From: Tunicatimonas pelagia
GTDB lineage: Bacteria > Bacteroidota > Bacteroidia > Cytophagales > Cyclobacteriaceae
NCBI RefSeq assembly: GCF_030506325.1
Contig: NZ_CP120683.1
Coordinates: 6,142,501 to 6,206,500, forward strand
Length of the DNA: 64,000 bases
Direction: 5' to 3'
The notes beneath the pieces are model-generated. The model saw only the letters and a list, made by a program, of their open reading frames with translations, was not told the origin of the DNA and searched no databases. A program made the translations under genes and the position numbers. How positions within the stretch are numbered: the first letter of the stretch is position 1; every line of letters starts with the position of its first letter. Below are positions 18,333 through 24,941 of this stretch, piece after piece.

Positions 18333-19055
18333 TCAAGAAATATGTACCAAATGCTGCGTGTATTTAGCATCCACTAGAGTATAGTAAGCTTGCATAATGT
18401 GACTAGGAACCGCAACGGGGATTTGAAAATCTTTCTCGGCATAAACCCACAGCCGCTGTAAATCACCGACCATTAAGTGAATTACTGTTTCGCGATTAAT
18501 CTCGGGATGCGGACTCTCACAGTATTCATCAAAACTCATTTGGGGTGAGGTAACTCTACATGCCTTCTCCGGCCAGTGTTTTTTAAAGGTGGCGTAAGCC
18601 CGCCGTTCCATATAGGGCTTTTGCACCACAATAAAAGATTGAAGTGAAGCGAACAGGTTCTTTTCCTGCAATAGTTTCTCTGTAAGACGAAAGTTCTCTC
18701 CGGAGTTGGTTGATTGGTTTTCCACTAAAATATTTTCATCAGGCACGCCCTTTTCCAGCGCAATTTTGCGGAACAAGTCCGCTTCGGGCGTTTCCCAAAC
18801 GCCTTCGGTAAGTCTGCCCAGTCCACCGGATAAAATCAGCCATTTGCCGAATCCCTGGTGGTAGAGTTCAGCCGCTCGCTCCGCTACCCGGGTATCATGA
18901 CTACCCAGAACCAGAATGGCATCCGAAGAAATCAATTCATGATTCATATGGTGAAAATCCCAAACAGTGCGAATGGCTTGCTCTACCGTCATAGTATCGG
19001 TGCTTATCAGATAACTGTCCGCAACATTACCAATTCTTTCCAAAATTCTTATCAA
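18333..19055 (-). CDS. YdcF/ElyC-family DUF218 protein
   Basis: A 240-residue soluble protein with the DUF218 core: DAILVLGSHDTRVAERAAELY (about 43-63), LILSGGLGRLTEG, an acidic GVPDENILVENQSTNSGENF motif and a C-terminal strand FIVVQKPYMERRAYATFKK. This pattern matches the cytoplasmic YdcF type rather than the membrane-anchored SanA/ElyC forms, as there is no transmembrane segment. YdcF binds SAM in E. coli, but its reaction is not established. The gene is divergent from the SDR at 19116 with only 60 bases between starts, so the two promoters overlap. Confidence 0.8.
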   Translation of the reverse strand: MIRILERIGNVADSYLISTDTMTVEQAIRTVWDFHHMNHELISSDAILVLGSHDTRVAERAAELYHQGFGKWLILSGGLGRLTEGVWETPEADLFRKIALEKGVPDENILVENQSTNSGENFRLTEKLLQEKNLFASLQSFIVVQKPYMERRAYATFKKHWPEKACRVTSPQMSFDEYCESPHPEINRETVIHLMVGDLQRLWVYAEKDFQIPVAVPSHIMQAYYTLVDAKYTQHLVHIS

Positions 19056-19115
19056 CTTTCACTAACAATTATTATGGTAAGTGCTTATCAAAGCAGAACC
19101 TTTACTTTTTAACCT

Positions 19116-19916
19116 ATGAAACCACTACAACAACAAATTGCCATTGTAACCGGGGCTAGTTCTGGCATCGGTCAGGGTGTCGCTATTGCTTTAGCTAAAG
19201 CCGGAGCGAAAGTCTGTATCAATTACCGTAGTAGTGAAGACGGAGCTAAGAAAACGCTGAAGGAGATTGAACAAAATGGGGGCGAGGGTTTTATTCAGCA
19301 GGCGGATGTAAGCCAGCCCGAAGCAGTGAAAACCATGTTCCGAAACACGGTAGAGCAGTACGGGACGGTAGATATACTAGTGAACAACGCAGGGATTCAG
19401 GTAGATGCTCCTTTTCTGGAGATGAGCCACGATGATTGGCAGAAAGTGATTGACGTTAATTTGTCTAGTCAGTTCTACTGCTCGCAAGAAGCTGCGAAAG
19501 AATTTATCCGCCGGGGTATTGTGGAAGAACGATCTAAAGCAGCCGGCAAGATTATTTGCATGAGTTCAGTACACGATATTATCCCTTGGGCGGGGCACAT
19601 AAATTACGCCACGGCCAAAGCCGGAATTTTGATGTTTGCCAAAACGCTGGCGCAAGAACTAGCTGAGAAGAAAATTCGGGTGAATGCTATTAGCCCGGGA
19701 GCGATTAAAACGGATATTAACCGTGATGCTTGGGAAGATGACGCAAGCCGTGAAAAATTACTGCAACTTATTCCTTACCAGCGGGTGGGGGAGGTAGAAG
19801 ATATTGGCAAGGCGGCCGTATGGCTAGCCTCTGATGATTCTGACTACGTGCAAGGACAGACTATTTATATTGACGGTGGCATGACGCTCTATCCTGGGTT
19901 TAAGGACAACGGATAA
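19116..19916 (+). CDS. SDR-family oxidoreductase, glucose 1-dehydrogenase-like
   Basis: A 266-residue classical short-chain dehydrogenase. The cofactor motif is VTGASSGIGQG (about 12-22), then NNAG, the active-site Ser in CMSSVHDI and the Tyr-x-x-x-Lys in NYATAKAG. The C-terminal IYIDGGMTLYPGF matches bacterial glucose 1-dehydrogenases. The Asn-Tyr-Arg-Ser after strand 2 favours NADP. It acts in the cytoplasm. It is followed 102 bases later by a GH15 enzyme that would release glucose, a pairing that gives a plausible glucan or trehalose to gluconate route; this pathway reading is inference. Confidence 0.85.
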   Translation: MKPLQQQIAIVTGASSGIGQGVAIALAKAGAKVCINYRSSEDGAKKTLKEIEQNGGEGFIQQADVSQPEAVKTMFRNTVEQYGTVDILVNNAGIQVDAPFLEMSHDDWQKVIDVNLSSQFYCSQEAAKEFIRRGIVEERSKAAGKIICMSSVHDIIPWAGHINYATAKAGILMFAKTLAQELAEKKIRVNAISPGAIKTDINRDAWEDDASREKLLQLIPYQRVGEVEDIGKAAVWLASDDSDYVQGQTIYIDGGMTLYPGFKDNG

Positions 19917-20018
19917 AGTGGTGAACGGAAAAAGGAGGGCGAAATTTGCAGTCCATGCTTCCTACTCCTTTTGCCGTCTTCCAAAACCCAATAATTACAA
20001 CTAAATCAATAACATACT

Positions 20019-21860
20019 GTGAAAGAAAATACTACCTCCGACTATCTACCCATTGAAAACTACGGCGTTGTGGGAAACTTGCATACCGTTGCTATGGTAG
20101 GTATGCACGGTTCTATTGACTTCCTCTGTTTCCCCCGGTTTGATTCACCTTCCATTTTTGCCTCAATACTAGACAAGGAAAAGGGTGGCAATTTTCAAAT
20201 TACCCCTGACTTGGAAGAGGTAGGTTACAAGCAAATGTATCTGCCCGATACCAACATACTGCTGAGCCGTTTCCTCGCCTACGATGGTATGGTAGAAATT
20301 ACTGATTTTATGCCCGTGCGGGAAATAGAGAAAGAATGCGTTCTCATCCGTAAGGTAACGGTAATTCGGGGAGAGGTAAAACTCAAGATGAATTGCTCCC
20401 CCCGATTCGATTACGCTCGGGCCGATCATCAAGTAAGTCAGAAAGACAAGAACGAGGTTGTGTTCACCAGTCAGGGTGAAGATGGCACTATTTGTAAGCT
20501 ACTGAGTGATGTGCCGCTGGAGGTGGACGGAAATGATGCTAAAGCTGAATTTACGCTCAAGGAAAAAGAGTCAGCCAACTTTTTGCTGGTTGCCCTTTCG
20601 GATGATAGCCGGGAGCTACCCTTCGAGAATGAGCTGAGTAAGTTTGTGGATAAGAGTTTTAAAGAAACCCTGAACTATTGGAAAAAGTGGATTGGAAAAT
20701 CATCGTACACGGGTCGGTGGATGGACATGATGCATCGATCAGCTCTGACGCTAAAATTACTGACTTCGTACGAGTTTGGTTCTCCCGTGGCAGCAGCAAC
20801 TTTTGGTTTGCCTGAAGAAGTAGGCGGAACCCGCAACTGGGACTACCGCTACACCTGGATTCGGGACGCGGCTTTCACCATGTATGCTTTTATTCGGATG
20901 GGCTTCACCAAAGAGGCAGGTGATTTTGGGAAGTGGATTCTTCAGCAGTTTGAGAAAAATATTGACGAGAAGCACCAACTACAGCTCATGTACAGTATTT
21001 CGGGTGAGTCGGAACTGACTGAGGAAGAGCTGGATCATTTGGAAGGGTATCGTCAGTCGCGTCCGGTACGGATTGGCAACGGAGCCTACGATCAAAAGCA
21101 GCTGGACATTTACGGAGAACTAATGGATAGCATCTATCTCTACGATAAGTACGGCGAACCGATTACCTACGACTTCTGGTCGAAGCTTGTTCACCTGATT
21201 GACTACGTTTGTGAGCATTGGCAGGATGCCGATCATGGTATTTGGGAGATACGGTCGGAAGAAGTAGAGTTTCTCTATTCCCGGGTAATGTGCTGGGTGG
21301 CAGTAGACCGAGCGATTCGCTTGGCAGAAAAGCGTTCTTTCCCCTACGATTGGGAGTACTGGCGCACGACCCGCAGTAAGATTTTTGAGGACGTCTACCA
21401 TAACTTCTGGGATGAGGAGTTGCAATCGTTTGTGCAGTACAAAGGAGCCAAAACACTAGACGCTTCTTCACTGCTGATGCCACTGGTTCGCTTTATTAGC
21501 CCTTACGACCCCCGGTGGGTGAAAACCTTGAAGGCGATTGAGAAAGAACTGGTGACCGACACCTTGGTATACCGCTATAACAATGAAAAATCTGATGACG
21601 GAATTGAGGGCGATGAGGGAACATTTTCTATGTGTTCGTTTTGGTACGTAGAGTGCCTCTGTCGGGGTGGGCAGGTAGAAAAAGCCCGCTTGTACTTCGA
21701 GAAAATGCTGGGTTACGCCAATCACCTCGGGCTGTATGCCGAAGAAGTTGGGCTACAAGGCGAGCAGCTTGGTAATTTTCCGCAGGCATTTACCCATTTA
21801 GGACTCATCAGTGCTGCCTTCGCCCTCAACCGGGAATTAGAAAGGTCTAAAAAGGGCTAG
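20019..21860 (+). CDS. Glycoside hydrolase family 15 protein (trehalase/glucoamylase-like)
   Basis: A 613-residue cytoplasmic enzyme starting at GTG 20019; the N-terminal ENYGVVGNLHTVAMVGMHGSIDFLC motif needs this start or an equivalent one just upstream. It has an N-terminal beta-sandwich (about 1-220, trehalase-like) and an (alpha/alpha)6 barrel (about 230-610). Landmarks are NWDYRYTWIRDAAF, the acid region HGIWEIRSEEVEF and the base region GEQLGNFPQAFTH. Bacterial members of this subgroup hydrolyse trehalose or short alpha-glucans with inversion. No signal peptide is present. It probably forms a unit with the glucose-dehydrogenase-like SDR upstream. Confidence 0.88.
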   Translation: MKENTTSDYLPIENYGVVGNLHTVAMVGMHGSIDFLCFPRFDSPSIFASILDKEKGGNFQITPDLEEVGYKQMYLPDTNILLSRFLAYDGMVEITDFMPVREIEKECVLIRKVTVIRGEVKLKMNCSPRFDYARADHQVSQKDKNEVVFTSQGEDGTICKLLSDVPLEVDGNDAKAEFTLKEKESANFLLVALSDDSRELPFENELSKFVDKSFKETLNYWKKWIGKSSYTGRWMDMMHRSALTLKLLTSYEFGSPVAAATFGLPEEVGGTRNWDYRYTWIRDAAFTMYAFIRMGFTKEAGDFGKWILQQFEKNIDEKHQLQLMYSISGESELTEEELDHLEGYRQSRPVRIGNGAYDQKQLDIYGELMDSIYLYDKYGEPITYDFWSKLVHLIDYVCEHWQDADHGIWEIRSEEVEFLYSRVMCWVAVDRAIRLAEKRSFPYDWEYWRTTRSKIFEDVYHNFWDEELQSFVQYKGAKTLDASSLLMPLVRFISPYDPRWVKTLKAIEKELVTDTLVYRYNNEKSDDGIEGDEGTFSMCSFWYVECLCRGGQVEKARLYFEKMLGYANHLGLYAEEVGLQGEQLGNFPQAFTHLGLISAAFALNRELERSKKG

Positions 21861-21959
21861 GTGCCACCGCAGCGCGAAGAAAAGTAAGGGCTGGCTGGAA
21901 GATCATCGGTAAAAATAGCCTCTACATGTTCTATATACCTGAGAGAGCAAATGACATCA

Positions 21960-22310
21960 TTATCTCCCCATTGAGTGCAATGTGAAGAAAATCATGTTTT
22001 CCTCAGGCAAATCACTTTCCAAAGTACGAATTACATTAGGCAAATCGTGTATTACCTCTAACTCAGCAATTCCCACTACATGATAGTTTAGGTTCTCTAA
22101 GTACTGGTCATGCTTAGAATCTTCTTCGATCTTGAACTGATGTGACCACCCGTCTAACTCAACCACTAACTTGAGCTTCCGACACACAAAATCTACGATA
22201 TAGTTGCCAGTAGCAAACTACCGATTAAACTGGTATCCGTAGAAAACTTTAGCTCGCAACACTTCACTCCACAGTTTGATCTCACCCGGAGTAGAATCAT
22301 TACGAAGCTT
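21960..22310 (-). pseudogene. DUF559-type endonuclease-like gene broken by an in-frame stop
   Basis: Read on the minus strand, codons from 22310 down give KLRNDSTPGEIKLWSEVLRA and continue through YGYQFNR to a TAG at 22218-22220. They then go on in the same frame through FATGNYIVDF and KLKLVVELDGWSH to the stop at 21960. Together these form a typical DUF559 (very-short-patch-repair-like, PD-(D/E)XK-type) domain with the VELDG motif intact. The TAG stands where relatives usually have Gln. A TAA at 22311-22313 also cuts off the expected N-terminus. The 75-residue frame from 22187 is therefore a remnant, not a gene with its own start. Such proteins are often carried on mobile or defence islands. 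Confidence 0.8.
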
Positions 22311-22336
22311 TTAGAAAAAGGGGGATACAGGAGAAT

Positions 22337-23146
22337 TTACTCATCAGGCTTGCTTGCATCATCCAACTCTCCGTATTTCTTTAGAAATTCTTCCAGCTCA
22401 TTTGAAGTTATTTGAGCACTTCTACGATGACCATCTAGTAAATCATAATTAGTCTTTAGAAATATAGACAAAGCTTCACGTTGGTATTTTTGCGACAAGT
22501 CTAATGTAGTTGTGAATTGTATCCACTCTTCATGGGCGCGTACAAGCTCATAAACGTTAGCTAAGTCTATAATCAAAGAATCATCAAAGCTAACCACAGA
22601 ATTAGAGATTTTGGCAGTCTGCCAAGCGGCATCTCTTAATGGGTAAACGGCAAATCCGCCACCATAATTTTATGTTGAGTCAATAGTTCCTTGGTTTGCC
22701 GCTTGAATTTCTGCTTGTAATTTCTCTAGATTTCGGGTATCAGTTTCGATAATAGACTGACAAACATAAAAGTTGCTACTAAGCTCACTCACAATATTCC
22801 GATACGCCTTCTCCGCATTAATATCGGCACGCCGTTGCTGCCACCAAGAGTTAATTCCGAAAGCCAGCAGTACGGCAATAACGACCGGGGGAATTTCTAC
22901 GAGCATCTTGCGTAAGAAGGCCTTAGAAACGGAACGACGAGTGCTTTCACGCCAGTCACGAAATTCTTCAGTTTGAGCTTCAATGCTGTTGTGTAGCTTC
23001 TCAAGAAGCTCATTAGTTTTCTGCTGTTGGGCAACAAGCTGTTTGGCCTGTTCACTTTGACCGTCTGCTTTTGTAAGCTGACGCTTGATTGTTTCGGCTA
23101 CACGTTCAGCCATTGCATCCCAAGGAGTATTTTTGCGATCAGCCAT
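22337..23146 (-). pseudogene. Membrane/coiled-coil gene (DUF6090-like layout) split by an in-frame TAA
   Basis: One reading frame of 270 codons runs from ATG 23146 to the stop at 22337, interrupted only by TAA at 22670-22672. The first part (158 residues) has a long charged coiled coil (about 30-75), one membrane helix (VVIAVLLAFGINSWW, about 106-120) and a second helix region. After the stop the frame continues as NYGGGFAVYPLRDAAWQTAK and a helical C-terminus. The organisation of one membrane segment followed by a short helix-rich domain resembles DUF6090-type Bacteroidota proteins, but I cannot confirm the family. It could still make a truncated membrane protein. A sequencing error is the alternative. 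Confidence 0.7.
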
Positions 23147-23324
23147 GTGAGAAAGATAGGTAAATTGTATGGAATATAGTCTTAGCAGTAAGCTGGGTGC
23201 TAAGATATATACTTTGGAAACAAAAATTTGTTAGTGGGAGCAGTAACGAGCTGATGAATTAGCGTGCCAACCGAGCCGAAAGTTAGTCCCTGCCCTTCGG
23301 AATAACTTACCGGTATACAGGGAA

Positions 23325-23368
23325 CCCTTCCCGGTGCTGCGGAATAACTGCCGAGCCACGGGGAAGGG
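23325..23368. repeat. Imperfect GC-rich inverted repeat
   Basis: CCCTTCCCGGTGCT (23325-23338) and AGCCACGGGGAAGGG (23354-23368) pair with two one-base offsets around a loop containing GGAATAACT. The same GGAATAACT word occurs about 42 bases upstream, giving a repeat within a repeat. No T-tract follows, so it is not a simple terminator. Confidence 0.5.
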
Positions 23369-23524
23369 GTACAAATACCTCTGGAAGTCTATCTGAGTTA
23401 GCGGGAGCACTATACGCTAACAAATTGAGCGCAGCGACCTTTCGGAAAGAGATATTTACTAACAAATAGGTTATTGATGTAAGCTTAGGCTAACAAATAC
23501 ACCGCTCTGTAAGGTTTTAATAAC

Positions 23525-23555
23525 AAGGGGGAACTACTTCTTACGGTTCCCCCTT
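23525..23555. repeat. Perfect 10-base inverted repeat
   Basis: AAGGGGGAAC (23525-23534) and GTTCCCCCTT (23546-23555) are exact reverse complements around an 11-base loop. There is no adjacent gene end and no T-run. It may be the core of a palindromic intergenic element. Confidence 0.6.
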
Positions 23556-23672
23556 CCCCTCTTCGCCGATAGTTGAGTGGCATCCACTAAATAGCGACCA
23601 CCACGTAGCGACATCGGCATTCACCCTTACTCATGCGGTTAATGCGCTAATAGTAAATTTAGTAGTTGGTAG

Positions 23673-23712
23673 AGGTCAATAGTATTATATTGATATAATA
23701 TTATTGTGACCT
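23673..23712. repeat. AT-rich imperfect palindrome
   Basis: AGGTCA at 23673 and TGACCT ending at 23712 bracket an AT-rich core (TAGTATTATAT / ATAATATTATTG) that pairs with a two-base offset. It could be a regulator site or a remnant of a mobile element end. No gene starts near it. Confidence 0.4.
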
Positions 23713-24145
23713 GAGATTGTCTCTTACGATAGGTATATTAAAGGTAGATAAATTACGGAAAACTAAAAAGAGTAACGATAAAATAGTTAGCTAGTTGCCA
23801 TTTTTTCCAATTAATTATTTACCCCAGAGGTTCGTGTCGTCGCGAACCTTAGAAGTTTATCAGAATATCCTCTTATGTACAGTAGCCTATTCACTTAATG
23901 TTTTATCAAGTGTTATTCGGTGGGCTGGGGCAGTTCTAGCAAATAACCGGCAGACAGCGAACAGCAGAACTTGCTGATTGTGAGGCGGCTCATGCCAACG
24001 GCCTACGTATTCGTCACTTATATTTGATAAAGTAAGTACTCTGTGTGGGCGCAACTGTATCAAAACCGTACACTGCACTGTTACGAAAACGATACAGTAC
24101 ATGCTTTAATGTATGCAAGCTTATCCTTAAAAATAGATTGCTTTC

Positions 24146-24230
24146 ACCGTCACTGCGATGAGTGAAACGAAGAAGCAATCTCCTCACTAACAGGAGATTG
24201 CCACGCTCGTACCTCGCTCGCAATGACGGT
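24146..24230. repeat. 85-base palindromic intergenic element
   Basis: The inner stem GCAATCTCCT (24175-24184) and AGGAGATTGC (24192-24201) is perfect with a seven-base loop. The outer stem ACCGTCACTGCGA (24146-24158) and TCGCAATGACGGT (24218-24230) pairs at 12 of 13 positions. The arms have the AGATTGC...TCGCAATGAC wording seen in dispersed palindromic intergenic repeats of many bacterial genomes, so it is probably one copy of a repeat family. Confidence 0.7.
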
Positions 24231-24282
24231 AAAGGTGGGGCTAACAAACAGAAAATAGCACAGATGGAAAGGCTTTTGCACT

Positions 24283-24290
24283 TATATTTG
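24283..24290 (+). promoter_or_regulatory. Bacteroidota -7 box TATATTTG
   Basis: TATATTTG matches the TAnnTTTG consensus of the primary sigma factor in Bacteroidota and lies 17 bases before the ATG at 24308. No clear TTTG is found at the usual -33 spacing. It probably drives the Nudix-like gene and possibly the permease run. Confidence 0.45.
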
Positions 24291-24307
24291 TAGAAAGTAA
24301 AAACACT

Positions 24308-24853
24308 ATGCTATCCACTATTAAATTATCGCTTACACTATTTTCTTTACTATTCACTCATGCACTGCTGGCGCAGGATAAGACGGACAATTATTCTTTT
24401 ATGAAGCTGTACGTCGTTAACGAAAGCGACGAAGTACTGCTGGTGAAGTGGGAAGGGGAGTGGGAACTTGCTGGCAGTCGGTACAACGACCCTCTATCGG
24501 TCACAGCTTTTTTAGACCGAATGGCAGCCGACATGGGAGTGACCATACAGAATCATAAGCTCTGCGGGGTATACACCCAGCGGTGGCAAGGCGCGCCCTA
24601 CCTTACGCTGATGCAGTACTATCAAGCGACGTATGCCGGAGGGGAGCTAAAAGTACCCGATGACTGTACCGACATTCGGTGGTTTAGTTACGAGAAAGCA
24701 CTAGAGGTCATTCCCTACGAAAATATGAAGCGGATGATGCGCGAAATTCGGGAGCATCCGGGACGTATTATCGGAGCAGCCTTTGAACGCTATCAAGACG
24801 AAAATAACCAAACGCAGTACGTCACCCTAGAAGACTGGTACCTGCTAAATTGA
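24308..24853 (+). CDS. Secreted Nudix-fold protein with a degenerate Nudix box
   Basis: A 181-residue protein with a signal peptide (1-22, cleavage at LLAQ). The rest follows the Nudix fold: a first strand SFMKLYVVNESDEVLLVKW, the substrate-loop WELAGSRYNDPLSVTAF, and late strands leading to DIRWFSYEKALEVIPYEN. In a working Nudix hydrolase the helix after the Gly should read G-x5-E-x7-R-E-U-x-E-E. Here the helix FLDRMAADMGV lacks the R-E-x-x-E-E metal ligands, so diphosphate hydrolysis is unlikely. Export of a Nudix-like protein is also unusual. It sits 88 bases upstream of the first FtsX-like permease, perhaps as a periplasmic partner, which is inference. Confidence 0.72.
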   Translation: MLSTIKLSLTLFSLLFTHALLAQDKTDNYSFMKLYVVNESDEVLLVKWEGEWELAGSRYNDPLSVTAFLDRMAADMGVTIQNHKLCGVYTQRWQGAPYLTLMQYYQATYAGGELKVPDDCTDIRWFSYEKALEVIPYENMKRMMREIREHPGRIIGAAFERYQDENNQTQYVTLEDWYLLN

Positions 24854-24941
24854 TGAATAATGACTAATGAGTAATGAATAATAAAAGGCATTATTCATCT
24901 ACGAAACAACTACTGCCATTATTCATCAATCACTAATCATT
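24854..24941. repeat. Intergenic imperfect palindrome of ATGAATAATGA words
   Basis: GATGAATAATG (24852-24862, overlapping the end of the Nudix gene) is the exact reverse complement of CATTATTCATC at 24889-24899 and again at 24917-24927. The spacer is built almost entirely of TAATGA/TCATTA words and carries stop codons in several frames. Similar spacers follow 27320, 34776 and 37009. Confidence 0.6.

Larger units (their letters stand above)
23147..24307. other. Gene-poor region with several inverted repeats
   Basis: About 1.16 kb with no convincing gene on either strand; the short open frames here lack recognisable sequence, family resemblance and start context. It contains four separate inverted repeats, listed individually, and short direct repeats such as CGGAATAACT (about 23298 and 23340) and TAACAAAT. 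No tRNA or rRNA was recognised. With the two broken genes next door it looks like a decayed insertion site. Confidence 0.55.

Noticed and set aside
22187-22310. Stop read-through or programmed recoding in the DUF559-like gene
   Set aside because: A second stop removes the N-terminus as well, and there is no stimulatory signal; simple decay explains both.
23281-23400. tRNA or structured RNA gene in the GC-rich hairpin region
   Set aside because: No cloverleaf arms or conserved T-loop sequence could be made out; left as an inverted repeat.
23795-24247. Short open frames on both strands in the gene-poor region
   Set aside because: They overlap repeats, lack sequence resemblance to any family and have no ribosome-binding context.
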